Below are positions 26,242 through 34,860 of a stretch of DNA of 64,000 nt, one piece after another (the first letter of the stretch is position 1; every line of letters begins with the position of its first letter). A program made the position numbers and the translations under genes. The notes beneath the pieces are model-generated. The model was given only the letters and a program-made list of their open reading frames with translations, had not been told where the DNA came from and searched no databases. Source of the DNA: Bryobacterales bacterium (lineage in GTDB: Bacteria > Acidobacteriota > Terriglobia > Bryobacterales > Bryobacteraceae); NCBI GenBank assembly GCA_003164035.1, contig PLRS01000162.1, forward strand, positions 124,001 to 188,000. Direction: 5' to 3'.

Positions 26242-26520
26242 TCACTTGAGATAGGCGCGCAGCGCGCTGACCAGGTCGTCGGCCGCCCGCGTCTGCTCCG
26301 CGGTGGTGCTTCCATCCGCCGCCAGAATGTGGAATCGAATGTGACCTTCGATCACCTCCGCCATCAACGCGTCCATCGCTCCCCGGCAGGCCGAAATATT
26401 GTGCAGAATCTCGGAGCAATCGGCTTCTTCGTCGAGCCCTCTCTCGATCGCCGCCACTTGCCCCATGATGCGCCGGATGCGGTTTAACAGCCGCTTCTTC
26501 TCTTCCGTAGTGTGTGCCAT
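26242..26520 (-). CDS. CsoR/RcnR/FrmR-family transcriptional repressor
   Basis: A 92-aa all-helical DUF156 repressor. Family motifs are present: RIRRIMGQVAAIERGL, a helix with DCSEILHNISACRGAMDALM, then EVIEGHIRFHI. At the sensing positions it has His3, Cys35, His60 and His64, the H-C-H-H fingerprint of Ni/Co sensor RcnR, rather than the C-H-C set of copper CsoR; an extra Cys45 is present. It is first in an operon with rpiA and pdxA, and no metal transporter is adjacent. A GTATACC-N6-GGTATAC palindrome 28 bp upstream is the likely auto-operator. The true inducer (metal, formaldehyde or sulfur species) cannot be fixed by sequence alone. Confidence 0.92.
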   Translation of the reverse strand: MAHTTEEKKRLLNRIRRIMGQVAAIERGLDEEADCSEILHNISACRGAMDALMAEVIEGHIRFHILAADGSTTAEQTRAADDLVSALRAYLK

Positions 26521-26547
26521 AGGAAATTACCGGAAGGACCTTAACAA

Positions 26548-26567
26548 GTATACCCCCAGCGGTATAC
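26548..26567. promoter_or_regulatory. Probable operator of the CsoR/RcnR-family repressor
   Basis: The 20-bp sequence GTATACCCCCAGCGGTATAC has perfect 7-bp arms (GTATACC/GGTATAC) around a C-rich centre. It lies 28 bp upstream of the repressor start codon on the minus strand. This matches the known architecture of CsoR/RcnR/CstR operators (AT-rich TATAC arms with a G/C tract). It would control the repressor, rpiA and pdxA. Confidence 0.75.
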
Positions 26568-26594
26568 GCGAAGATCGGGCGGCCAGGTCTGGGC

Positions 26595-26747
26595 GCTTAA
26601 CCGATCTGGAGGAGTTAGTTCCCGTCGACCGCTCCCTCGCGGTCGCGGCTCGGTAAGTGACTGCAAACATGCGGTGCCGTAACCGAGCCGCGACCGCGAG
26701 GGAGCGGTTGCCGCGCCTAAGCTGCGAAATCCCCAAATCGGTTAAGC
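26595..26747. repeat. 153-bp cruciform-type palindromic element
   Basis: Outer arms GCTTAACCGAT (26595-26605) and ATCGGTTAAGC (26737-26747) match perfectly. An inner 26-bp perfect inverted repeat runs 26629-26654 / 26682-26707 (core GCTCCCTCGCGGTCGCGGCT). The central 27 bp are unpaired. It stands between the repressor operator and the chimeric pseudogene. There is no gene and no transposase in it, so it is probably a non-autonomous repeat. Confidence 0.85.
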
Positions 26748-26824
26748 AACCGCTCTTAGCGAATGCCGCGCACCTTTCCCGAAGCGCCTGCAATGCCAGG
26801 CCGTCCCCCCGGCGTGCCCGGCGG

Positions 26825-27054
26825 CTACTTCGTTCCAGATAACTCTGCGTAGAAGCGGTCGAGCCGGTCGCCGGTGATGTTAAGCCGCCAGCCGAGATCG
26901 TCCGTCTTGAGCTGACCCATCAGCCGATCCTCGGGGACACCTTCCTTCACCAGTGCGGTGGCGCGCGAAACCAAGCTGTCGATTTTGCTCTTGAACGCTT
27001 CCAGGTCGGCTCTGGTAACCACCGGCCCCGTGCCGGGTACGACTACGTCAAACA
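26825..27054 (-). pseudogene. C-terminal fragment of an MBL-fold metallo-hydrolase
   Basis: About 76 codons ending at a normal stop (26825-26827). The pattern FDVVVPGTGPVVTRADLEAFKSKI, then LVKEGVPEDRLMGQLKTDDLGW, matches the end of metallo-beta-lactamase-fold hydrolases (the usual xVVIPGHGPV, with His changed to Thr). No N-terminal metal-binding HxHxDH part exists upstream. Instead the frame continues directly into the end of a PQQ-propeller fragment, so it is a deletion product. Confidence 0.7.
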
Positions 27055-27770
27055 TATCGAGCGCTAAGATCGAGTCCGCATGGTCGTCCGGGGATTGGCA
27101 AGTGATGTTGGTCCATGAGCCCCTATGCAAGCGGCGTAGCCCGGGGGAACACTGTAATTGTTTCCGGCTCCAACAAATATCGTTCCGCGTTCCAGATCCA
27201 CAACCGGGTTGCTGCCCCAAACGGCGCCGCCGCTATTGCCGGTTGGAACGGTAAACGTTTCCCATAGTTTCAGGCCGAAGATGGCATCTACCGCTACCAC
27301 GCTACCGCGTGCCGAGCAGCACGTGTAGCTGGGGTTAGCCGCCGCGAATTCCTCGTTTGAGGTCATACCCACGAACACAATGCCTGCCGCTACCACCGGC
27401 GAAGCCGTGATGACCGGGAAGGCATTCGACGTAGTCGGCTGCATCTTCCAGAGCAATTTGCCCGTCGCCGCGTTGATCGCCAGCAGCCACCCGGTGGGGG
27501 GCTGTGCTTTGCCGGTGGCTGGTGCGACGTACTGTGTACCGATGTACACGATGCCGTTCACGACGGCCGGGCTGGTCCGGGAGACAGTACCCGCGGCCAA
27601 TCCGTAAGCGGAAATCTGATTCGACCAGATTTTCGTCCCACTGTTGGCGTTCACCGCCCAGATATTCCCGCCCCAGTCGGGAAAATAGGCCACGCCATTG
27701 ACGACGGCGACCCGGCCGAAACGTCGCCTCCGGTGGTGAACGTCCACTTCGTTTTCAGGTTCTTAACACT
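27055..27770 (-). pseudogene. Broken PQQ-type beta-propeller (polyvinyl-alcohol-dehydrogenase-like) gene
   Basis: Three pieces of one propeller protein lie in shifted frames: VKNLKTKWTFTTGGDVSA (about 27718-27765), then VAVVNGVAYFPDWGGNIWAV through NNYSVPPGYAACIGA (about 27120-27717), then TCQSPDDHADSILALDM (about 27055-27105). The order and motifs (W-x-x-N, SPDDHxDSILALD) match PQQ-binding-like propeller dehydrogenases. Frameshifts occur near 27718 and near 27115, there is no start codon, and the 3' part is replaced by the MBL fragment. Non-functional. Confidence 0.75.
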
Positions 27771-27981
27771 ACCGGATCGGGGCGGCGCGGGCGTTGCCGT
27801 CGATCCCGATCCCCGACAAACTGGTCGATGATATAACCGAACAGTCTTCGCCGGACCGGGTCGGCTGTAAAATGAACCTGCATAGTACTGCGCCAGCGGC
27901 CGACACGCACGAGCGAAGCGCAGGCCTGTTCTAACGCCCACGATCTTGCCGCCCCCGCTTCCCGTCCGGTACAGTAAGTCC

Positions 27982-29013
27982 ATGTTCCGATTTGCGCCAA
28001 TCGGTCTTCTCGCGGTTTCGCTGCTGCCGGCCGCCGGCAACGTCGCGCGCGATTGGCGGCAGCATCCCGCCGTCGTCACCATCGACGGCGCTCCGCAAAT
28101 CTGGGCCATCGGCGATATCCACGGCGACTACGAGCGTCTGGTACAGTTGCTCCGGACGGCCGGTCTGATTGCCGCCAAACCCACCGCGGCCGCCGCCTGG
28201 AGCGGTGGAAACGCCGTGCTGGTGATCACCGGCGACATGATCGATAAAGGCCCCCGCTCCGTCGATGTCCTTCGCCTGGTGCGCGCTCTGGGGCCGGCCG
28301 CGGCTGCCGCCGGTGGACGCGTCGTCGCGCTCATGGGCAATCACGAAGCCGAGTTCCTGGCCCAGCCGGACGCCGAAAAGTCCGCCGAATTCGCCAACGA
28401 ACTGAATACCGCGGGGTTGAATCCCGCCGACACCGCTGCCTGCCGCGGCGACATTGGCCGGTTTCTGTGCGACTTGCCCATGGCCGCCAGGCTCGGCGAA
28501 TGGTTCTTCTGCCATGCCGGCAACACCGCCGGCCGCACCATCCCGCGGCTTTCGAGCGATATCGTGTCGGGTGTTGGCCGGGACGGTTTTGCCACCACCC
28601 AACTGATCGGCGCCGATTCGCTGCTGGAAGCGCGCCTCACTTTGAAAGGCGCGGCCACCCGGCCGTGGGTGGACGCCGATCTACCGCGCCATTCGGCATC
28701 GGAGCTTCTCGCCGCCAACCTCGCCGCCCTCGGCGCCCGGCACCTGGTCCAGGGCCACCAGCCCTCCGATGTACCTCTTTCCGACGGCACCGAACGCAAA
28801 GCTGGCGAAATGTTTCAGCTCTACGGCCGCCTGTTCCTGATCGATGTCGGCATGAGCCGCGGCGTCGGCGATAGCCACGGTGCCGCCCTGCACATCGTCT
28901 CCGCCGATAGCCAGGTCTCCGCTTCGGCCGTCTGCTCCAACGGGAAAGTAACGCCGCTATGGGACAGCGCCAGCCGCCCCGCCATCGGCCGCGCCGCCCC
29001 CTGTGGCGAATAG
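27982..29013 (+). CDS. Calcineurin-like metallophosphoesterase, exported
   Basis: A 343-aa phosphoesterase. The start ATG at 27982 opens a signal-like segment (MFRFAPIGLLAVSLLPAAG). The PPP-type metal motifs are present: GDIHGDY (44-50), GDMIDKGPRS (84-93), GNHE (119-122) and a late GHQPSD that supplies a further His. This set resembles Shewanella-like/bacterial PPP phosphatases. It stands alone, convergent with the DsbD-like gene (13 bp between stops). The substrate is unknown. Confidence 0.88.
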   Translation: MFRFAPIGLLAVSLLPAAGNVARDWRQHPAVVTIDGAPQIWAIGDIHGDYERLVQLLRTAGLIAAKPTAAAAWSGGNAVLVITGDMIDKGPRSVDVLRLVRALGPAAAAAGGRVVALMGNHEAEFLAQPDAEKSAEFANELNTAGLNPADTAACRGDIGRFLCDLPMAARLGEWFFCHAGNTAGRTIPRLSSDIVSGVGRDGFATTQLIGADSLLEARLTLKGAATRPWVDADLPRHSASELLAANLAALGARHLVQGHQPSDVPLSDGTERKAGEMFQLYGRLFLIDVGMSRGVGDSHGAALHIVSADSQVSASAVCSNGKVTPLWDSASRPAIGRAAPCGE

Positions 29014-29026
29014 CGGCCTCCGGCCG

Positions 29027-31312
29027 TTACAGCAGGCCCTCAATCGCCGCCCGCATCTCCGCTTCCCCGGTAAACTGCGCGAACCGCTTGACCAGCTTCC
29101 CCGACCGGTCGAAAATCAGCGTCGCGGGAAAGCCCTCCACTCCGTACCTGGTGCCCAGGCTGGGAGTGCCTAGCGCGACCGGGTAATCCATCGGGTGCTT
29201 GGCCAGGAAGGGCTTCACCAGTTCGGCATCCTCCTGATCGATGTCCACGCCCACGATCGCCACCCCGCGCGGGCTCAGCTCCCGGTACAGCTTGTTCAAT
29301 CCCGGAATCTCGCGCACGCAGGGCTCGCAGTAGGTGGCCCAGAAATCCAGCACCACCACTTTGCCGGCGGTATCGATTGGGGCGCCATCGAGCGCCGTGC
29401 GGGGAGTGCCTATATCGACGGCATTGGCCGGGGGCGGCGGGGCCTGGCTGCCCTGGCGCAAAAATGCCAGGTATTCGGCCGGGTCGCGGGTCAGGCGATC
29501 GAAGGTGGCGATGGGGCGTTCGCCGGCGTCCATGATAGCGTAGAAAGGCTCCGCCGAGGTGTGAAACTTGTCCTCCAGAAGCTTTTCGTTGCGTTCAGAG
29601 ACGGCATCGGAACGGTCGGTGTAGAGCTCCACCAGCACGAAGTTCCCCAGCGCGGCTTCGATCTCCGGGCGGGAAAGCATGTTGGCGCGCATCCAGTGGC
29701 AGTTGGTGCAGCCGATGCCGGTGAAATCGATGAACAGCAGCTTGCCTTGGCTGCGCGCGCGCGCCAAAGCTCCGGCGTAGTCGTCGGTGATCCAGTCCAG
29801 GCTCGCGCTTGCCGATCCCGAACCCGCGCCGCCTTCCGCCGCTGGCACGTAAGCATCCAACTCGCCCAGCTTGCCGCCCGTCATGCCCGGCGCCAGGCTG
29901 AGGGCGAAGATCGCCAGGGCCATGCCCGTCAGCAGGCGCCCCAGCCCCAGCGTCTCGTCCGGTTTGATTCCTTCCAGGCGCACGAACCCCAGCAGGTACA
30001 GGCCGGCCATGGCGAACAGCACCATCCAGGCGGCCAGGAAACGCTCGCGGGTAAGCCAGCCCCAGCCGAGCGTCTGGTCGACCTTAGCCAGATAATACAG
30101 GCTCGCCGCCAGAATCAGAAATCCCATGGTGACTTTCACCCGCGCCAGCCACCCGCCGCTCCGCGGCAGCCTCTTCAGGTAGCCCGGAAACAGCGCCAAC
30201 AGGAAAAACGGCAGCGCCAGCCCGCTCGCAAACAACGCCATGCCGGCCAGTGGACGCACGCCGCCGCCCGAGACGGACGCTGCCAGCAGCGATCCCACAA
30301 ACGGCCCCACACACGCAAACGAAGACAGCGAAAAGGTCAACCCCATCAGCAGGGCACCGGCGTAACCGCCCTGCCCCGAAGACGCATTCAGCCGCGTCAG
30401 GATGCCCGACGGAATGGTGATTTCGAAAGCGCCCAGCAAGCTCAGTCCGAACGCCACGAATAACGCCGTGATAAAACCGTTCACCCAAGGACTCGAAGCC
30501 AGGTGCTTCACGCCCACCGGCCCCAGTATCGCCGTCGTTACCAGACCCATTCCGCTAAATAGGACGACGATTCCCAGGCAGAACACCACCGCTTGTGCGA
30601 TGCCATCCTGCCGGCCTCCCGCCGGGCGGTTCAGGAAGTACGACATGGTGATGGGGATCATCGGGAATACGCAGGGCGTAAAAATCGCGGCCAGCCCAAA
30701 CCCGAACGCGGTTAGCAGGAACAGCACCAGGCCCTGTTCCGGCTGGCTCCCCGATGGCCCTTGCGATTGGCTTCCCGCCGCGCTTGCCGCGCTGGCAACT
30801 ACCTGGCTGTAGCCCGCGGGTATGGCCACAGCGGCCGCCGCCCCTGGCGCCACCATCAGCGTCGCTTTGCCCGACCATTTTCCCGGCACGCACTGGGTAT
30901 CGCTGCAGGTCTGAAAACGGCCGTTCACGGCGATCTCGGCCGGGCCGGCGGGCGCGTCTTTGCGGAGGCTCACTTCCACCGCGAAACCGGCTTCGCCTTC
31001 ATAGGTTTCGGTTTCGGCGTTGAAATTGGCGTCGAAGCTCCGCTTGGGCTGCGATTGGAACAGCCGTGTGCTTTCGACCACCGGACCGGTGAGCTGGAAT
31101 GAGGCGGGAATACCCGCCGCTGAGGCAGCCGAATACAGGTGCCAGCCCGGGTCGAGGCGCGCGGTGATGCGTGCCAGAGCCTTGCCGCCCGGAGCAGCCG
31201 TGGCGGGATCGAACGCCGCCACCCAGTGCGCGTGTTCGACAGGTTGGGCCGGGGCGGAGAAGCCCGCCAGGAAAAAGGTCAGAGCCGGCAGGTACGCCGC
31301 GAACCGCTTCAT
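29027..31312 (-). CDS. dsbD: DsbD-type thiol:disulfide interchange protein fused to a TlpA-like thioredoxin domain
   Basis: A 761-aa protein starting at ATG 31312 with signal peptide MKRFAAYLPALTFFLAGFSAPA. The order of domains is: N-terminal DsbD-alpha-like domain (about 25-160) with Cys136/Cys141; CcdA-like eight-helix membrane domain (about 193-450) with Cys214 (FTPCVFPMIP) and a second Cys in FACVGPFVG; a DsbD-gamma thioredoxin domain with GIGCTNCHWM; and an additional C-terminal TlpA-type thioredoxin domain with WATYCEPC (Cys662/Cys665). It should carry electrons from cytoplasmic thioredoxin to periplasmic substrates. The fourth domain is beyond the usual E. coli DsbD plan. It lies 17 bp after plsX. 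Confidence 0.9.
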   Translation of the reverse strand: MKRFAAYLPALTFFLAGFSAPAQPVEHAHWVAAFDPATAAPGGKALARITARLDPGWHLYSAASAAGIPASFQLTGPVVESTRLFQSQPKRSFDANFNAETETYEGEAGFAVEVSLRKDAPAGPAEIAVNGRFQTCSDTQCVPGKWSGKATLMVAPGAAAAVAIPAGYSQVVASAASAAGSQSQGPSGSQPEQGLVLFLLTAFGFGLAAIFTPCVFPMIPITMSYFLNRPAGGRQDGIAQAVVFCLGIVVLFSGMGLVTTAILGPVGVKHLASSPWVNGFITALFVAFGLSLLGAFEITIPSGILTRLNASSGQGGYAGALLMGLTFSLSSFACVGPFVGSLLAASVSGGGVRPLAGMALFASGLALPFFLLALFPGYLKRLPRSGGWLARVKVTMGFLILAASLYYLAKVDQTLGWGWLTRERFLAAWMVLFAMAGLYLLGFVRLEGIKPDETLGLGRLLTGMALAIFALSLAPGMTGGKLGELDAYVPAAEGGAGSGSASASLDWITDDYAGALARARSQGKLLFIDFTGIGCTNCHWMRANMLSRPEIEAALGNFVLVELYTDRSDAVSERNEKLLEDKFHTSAEPFYAIMDAGERPIATFDRLTRDPAEYLAFLRQGSQAPPPPANAVDIGTPRTALDGAPIDTAGKVVVLDFWATYCEPCVREIPGLNKLYRELSPRGVAIVGVDIDQEDAELVKPFLAKHPMDYPVALGTPSLGTRYGVEGFPATLIFDRSGKLVKRFAQFTGEAEMRAAIEGLL

Positions 31313-31329
31313 AGTCGCCCCCGGACGCC

Positions 31330-32337
31330 TTACTTCGCCGCTACCACCAGCTCGTCCTCGATGCGCTGGTTCACTTTGCCCCTGGAAAACTCCGCAGCCA
31401 CGCGAATCGCGTTCTTGATGGCGTTGGAATTCGACCGGCCGTGGCAGATGATGCACACGCCACGCACGCCCAGCAGCGGCGCGCCGCCGGTTTCCGAGTA
31501 ATCCAGCCTCCGCTTGAAATGGTTAAACGCCGGCTTGGACAGCGCCGCGCCGATCTTGGTCTGAATGCTCGATTCCAGCGACTCGCGCAAAATCTGCGTA
31601 ACCATGGTCACCAGCCCCTCGCTCACCTTCAGCGCCACGTTGCCGATGAACCCGTCGCAGACGATCACGTCCACGTTGCCGCCGTAGATATCCGCGCCTT
31701 CCACGTTGCCGACGAAGTCGATCTGCAACTCCTTGATCAGCTCGCGGGCGGCGCGGGTCAGGTCGTTGCCCTTGTGGTCCTCTTCGCCGATCGAAAGGAT
31801 ACCGACGCGCGGCCTGTCCCGCCGCAGCACCACGCGGGAATAAATCTCCCCCATCACCGCGAACTGGGCCAGCATGCGCGCCGAGCAATCCACATTGGCG
31901 CCCACATCCAGCACCACCACCGGGTACTCGGGGCCTTTCACGGTGGGAAACACGCCCGCCAGCGCCGGCCGGGTCACACCCGGCACCACGCCTTGCACGA
32001 TTTTGGCCGTAGCCATCGCCGCGCCAGTGTTGCCGGCCGACACCAGTCCCTCCGCCTTCCCGTCGCGCACCAGCCGCGAGGCCACCCGCAGAGAGCTATC
32101 CTGCTTGGTGCGAACGGCGGTGGTCGGGTCGTCCATGGTGATGCGCTCGCTGGCGTGCACCACCTCGATCGGCAGGTCGCGGTAGTCGTCGTATTTCTCA
32201 AGCTCCGCGCGAACCCGATCCGCCAGACCCACCAGGATAACCTTGACGCCATACTGCCGGGCGGCTAGTACCGCGCCCTCGACTTCCACAACGGGAGCGT
32301 GGTCTCCGCCCATTGCATCCAAGGCAATGGTCAGCAT
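31330..32337 (-). CDS. plsX: Phosphate acyltransferase PlsX
   Basis: A 335-aa PlsX that makes acyl-phosphate from acyl-ACP for phospholipid synthesis. The N-terminus [19 protein letters not shown] is diagnostic, and [37 protein letters not shown] and GAPLLGVRG are also conserved. Length is normal. It follows rpmF by 12 bp on the same strand, the widespread yceD-rpmF-plsX arrangement. Confidence 0.97.
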   Translation of the reverse strand: MLTIALDAMGGDHAPVVEVEGAVLAARQYGVKVILVGLADRVRAELEKYDDYRDLPIEVVHASERITMDDPTTAVRTKQDSSLRVASRLVRDGKAEGLVSAGNTGAAMATAKIVQGVVPGVTRPALAGVFPTVKGPEYPVVVLDVGANVDCSARMLAQFAVMGEIYSRVVLRRDRPRVGILSIGEEDHKGNDLTRAARELIKELQIDFVGNVEGADIYGGNVDVIVCDGFIGNVALKVSEGLVTMVTQILRESLESSIQTKIGAALSKPAFNHFKRRLDYSETGGAPLLGVRGVCIICHGRSNSNAIKNAIRVAAEFSRGKVNQRIEDELVVAAK

Positions 32338-32349
32338 GTTAAAAACAGG

Positions 32350-32532
32350 CTACTCCTGCTCGACTTCGACTACTTCCCGGCCCTTATATTGCCCGCAATG
32401 AGGGCACACGCGGTGCGGCAGCTTGGGCTCGTGGCAGTTCGGGCATTCCGATAGACCGGAGGCCTTCAGCGCATCGTGCGCGCGGCGGGTACTCGTCCGC
32501 CTCTGGGAGTGTCGGCGTTTGGGATTCGGCAT
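32350..32532 (-). CDS. rpmF: 50S ribosomal protein L32
   Basis: A 60-aa L32 with the usual basic N-terminus (MPNPKRRHSQRRTSTRRAHDAL) and a zinc-ribbon of four cysteines (CPNCHEPKLPHRVCPHCG). Normal length. It lies between yceD and plsX, 10 and 12 bp away, in one operon. Confidence 0.97.
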   Translation of the reverse strand: MPNPKRRHSQRRTSTRRAHDALKASGLSECPNCHEPKLPHRVCPHCGQYKGREVVEVEQE

Positions 32533-32542
32533 TTCTCTTCCT

Positions 32543-33046
32543 TCACAATTCTAACTTGCGGAACGCTTCCCAGCGGCCGTCCCTGCTCTCGAGCTGGCAA
32601 TCGCACGCGGTCTCGTTCCGGTTTTTTCCGCAAACCGGGCAAATACCTTTACAGCTTTGGCTGCATACCCGCTGCATCGGCAGGGCCAGCAGCACCTGTT
32701 CCCGCAGGATGTCTTCCAGTTCCAGGCCGTCGCCTTCGTAGAAGCCCATCTCCGCTTCGCCCTCGTCAATCGCCACTTCCTCCTCCCGTCCGATGAACGC
32801 GGCGGGCCGATAGAACAGATCGAAGGCGCCTTCCAGGGGAAAGCGGGCGCGTCCCAGGCAGCGGTCGCACTCGGCCGTCATTTCCACCGTGTACCGCCCC
32901 CCGATCCGCACTTCGCCATCCGTATGCGGCAACAACTCGGCTACTCCGGTCGCTCGCAACGGAGATCCCTGCTCCAGGTCCTCACCCGAAAAATCGATCT
33001 GCCCCGGCGAAAAGGTCTCGTCAAAACGTACCTTTCGCACTTCCAT
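32543..33046 (-). CDS. DUF177/YceD-family protein
   Basis: A 167-aa YceD homologue. YceD precedes rpmF in most bacteria and is linked to 23S rRNA biogenesis. Visible features are the acidic centre (IDEGEAEMGFYEGDGLELEDILREQVLLALPM), a CDRCLGRARFPL motif, and a C-terminal cysteine cluster (VCSQSCKGICPVCGKN) that may bind zinc. I choose the ATG at 33046 (MEVRKVRFDE), preceded by GAAAG; upstream in-frame starts at 33067 and 33115 are possible. Confidence 0.88.
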   Translation of the reverse strand: MEVRKVRFDETFSPGQIDFSGEDLEQGSPLRATGVAELLPHTDGEVRIGGRYTVEMTAECDRCLGRARFPLEGAFDLFYRPAAFIGREEEVAIDEGEAEMGFYEGDGLELEDILREQVLLALPMQRVCSQSCKGICPVCGKNRNETACDCQLESRDGRWEAFRKLEL

Positions 33047-33209
33047 CGCTTTCACGCTCAGGAACATAAAAAGGGAACCACGACACCAGGCGAGAGCTTT
33101 TTCATTATAATCCAAAACCCCCCCGCCGATGGGGCAGTACGTTTATCGTAACAAATTCTGTCATTGGTACTATCCAGCCGGCCCCTTTTCTGATATACAC
33201 AAAGATTCG

Positions 33210-33440
33210 ATGACTTACACTTGTAACAAGACCGTCGGCAGCCACGGCCGCTACCCCGCTTTTACGGTGGAGGAGATTCACACCCGCCCGGTGCGCACCA
33301 TCGCACCGAGCCATCACGAGATTTCCGTGCTGGCTTATTCTTATTGGGAAGCATCGGGCCGAAGAAACGGCCGCGACTGGGAACACTGGTTTCGGGCCGA
33401 ACGCGATCTGCGGGCGGCAAAGATCGCTTACGCCCGTTGA
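33210..33440 (+). CDS. DUF2934-containing small protein
   Basis: A 76-aa protein (103 aa if the upstream start at 33129 is used). The C-terminal half HEISVLAYSYWEASGRRNGRDWEHWFRAERDL matches the DUF2934 pattern (A-Y-x-x-W-E-x-x-G-R-xx-G-x-D-x-x-x-W-x-x-A-E-x-x-L). It is divergent from yceD. The function of the family is unknown. The start is uncertain because no clear ribosome-binding site precedes either Met. Confidence 0.75.
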   Translation: MTYTCNKTVGSHGRYPAFTVEEIHTRPVRTIAPSHHEISVLAYSYWEASGRRNGRDWEHWFRAERDLRAAKIAYAR

Positions 33441-33531
33441 GCCGTGGCACGGGACGGCCGTTTCCCGTCGTCCATCAAGCGGAAGCGAGCTGGCAAGACA
33501 GGAGGACCGACTACACGCGGCCGCTTGTCCG

Positions 33532-33747
33532 CTAGCGGCGCTGCGTGCGCGCCAGTAAAGCCCCGGCGCGCTCAATCGCTTTGGTTTCGGCCTCCTCGCG
33601 GCTAGCGCCGGTGGTGCGCGCCAAGGCCGCTCCCGGAGAAACGTTGTCCGCCTTGGCGTGCCACTCCTGCCCCAGCTTGTAACTGGTGATATTCATCGGC
33701 CAGCCCGAAACCTCCAGGCTGCGCTCGCTAAAACCCTCCGCGCGCAT
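33532..33747 (-). CDS. Small conserved protein downstream of the rhodanese gene
   Basis: A 71-aa protein beginning MRAEGFSERSLEVSGWPMNIT with the pattern SYKLGQEWHAKADNVSPGAALARTTGASREEAETKAIERA. The alternating hydrophobic start and long C-terminal helix suggest a small alpha+beta fold of the double-stranded-RNA-binding-like or HicB-like size class, but I cannot name a family. It starts 2 bp after the sulfurtransferase stop, so co-expression is near certain. Confidence 0.75.
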   Translation of the reverse strand: MRAEGFSERSLEVSGWPMNITSYKLGQEWHAKADNVSPGAALARTTGASREEAETKAIERAGALLARTQRR

Positions 33748-33749
33748 AT

Positions 33750-34616
33750 TCAACCCCTGGCCGCCGCCGCTATCCCGCCACGCTCCACCGGAGCTCCCAC
33801 CAGGTTGCCCCATTCGGTCCAGGAACCGTCGTAGTTGGTCACTTTGTCGAAGCCTAGCAGGTATTTCAATACGAACCAGGTATGGCTGGAGCGCTCCCCA
33901 ATGCGGCAATAGGCGATGACCGGCTTGGAACCGTCCACACCTTCGCCGCCGTACAGCGAACGCAGCTCCTCAGCCGCTTTGAAGGTACCGTCGTCATTGG
34001 CGGCTTTGCCCCATGGCACGTTGCGCGCGCCCGGAATGTGCCCGCCCCGCTGGCAGGTTTCCGGCAGTCCCGGAGGTGCCAGAATCTCGCCCGAAAATTC
34101 CGCCGGACTGCGCACATCCACCAGCACCGCGCCGGCCTCCGCCGACGCCTTTTGCACTTGCGGCAAGTAAGCCCGCAGCGAGAGATCCGCCGGCTTCGCC
34201 CGGTACTGCGTGCGCTTCGGCGTGGGAACCTCCGTCGTCAATTCCCGTCCCTCCGACAGCCATTTCTTGCGGCCTCCGTTCACCAGCCGCACATCCGCGT
34301 GCCCGTAGATCTTAGCCTGCCAAAGAGCCCACGCGGCGAACCAGTTGTTGTTGTCGCCATAGATGATTAACGTGCCGTCGGGGGCGACGCCGGAAGCCGA
34401 AAGCAGCTCCTCGAACTGTTCCTGGGAAAGAATGTCGCGCCGTACCGGGTCGGCCAATTGCGTGTTCCATGCCCAAGCCACCGCTCCCGGTATGTGCCCC
34501 TCGTTGTAGGCTTTGGTGTCCACGTCCACCTCCACCAGGCGCACCTTGGCATCGTTGCCGTGTTGCGCCACCCATTCGGTATCTACCAAGACTTCCGGAT
34601 GTGCATAGTTTGCCAT
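33750..34616 (-). CDS. Thiosulfate/3-mercaptopyruvate sulfurtransferase (tandem rhodanese)
   Basis: A 288-aa two-domain rhodanese. The start ATG at 34616 has GGAGAGGA 6 bp upstream. The N-terminal inactive domain (about 8-140) has YNEGHIPGAVAW. The C-terminal catalytic domain (about 155-280) has VLVDVRSPAEFSGE, GGHIPGARNVPW and the active-site loop CRIGERSSHTWF, where Cys is the persulfide carrier. The CRIGER loop fits thiosulfate sulfurtransferases better than mercaptopyruvate ones (CGSGVT). It is followed at 2 bp by a 71-aa conserved gene. Confidence 0.93.
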   Translation of the reverse strand: MANYAHPEVLVDTEWVAQHGNDAKVRLVEVDVDTKAYNEGHIPGAVAWAWNTQLADPVRRDILSQEQFEELLSASGVAPDGTLIIYGDNNNWFAAWALWQAKIYGHADVRLVNGGRKKWLSEGRELTTEVPTPKRTQYRAKPADLSLRAYLPQVQKASAEAGAVLVDVRSPAEFSGEILAPPGLPETCQRGGHIPGARNVPWGKAANDDGTFKAAEELRSLYGGEGVDGSKPVIAYCRIGERSSHTWFVLKYLLGFDKVTNYDGSWTEWGNLVGAPVERGGIAAAARG

Positions 34617-34860
34617 GAGTGTCCTCTCCAATCTGATTAAATCATATCGAGAATCGGTAGATTTGGGAAGAGGGCCTGCACAAGGTTGAAAGTTGCACAA
34701 AGATGCACAAGAATGCCCAACGAACCTCGGCGTGGTTTTCCGAGCGAACCCGTCTATCAACGATATAGAATTGAAACATAACCATTTACTCCCAATGCGC
34801 CGCCGTCCGCGTTCCAGCCGCCCGCCGGCGTGCGGAACAATGCCCGATCCGCGAATCCCG

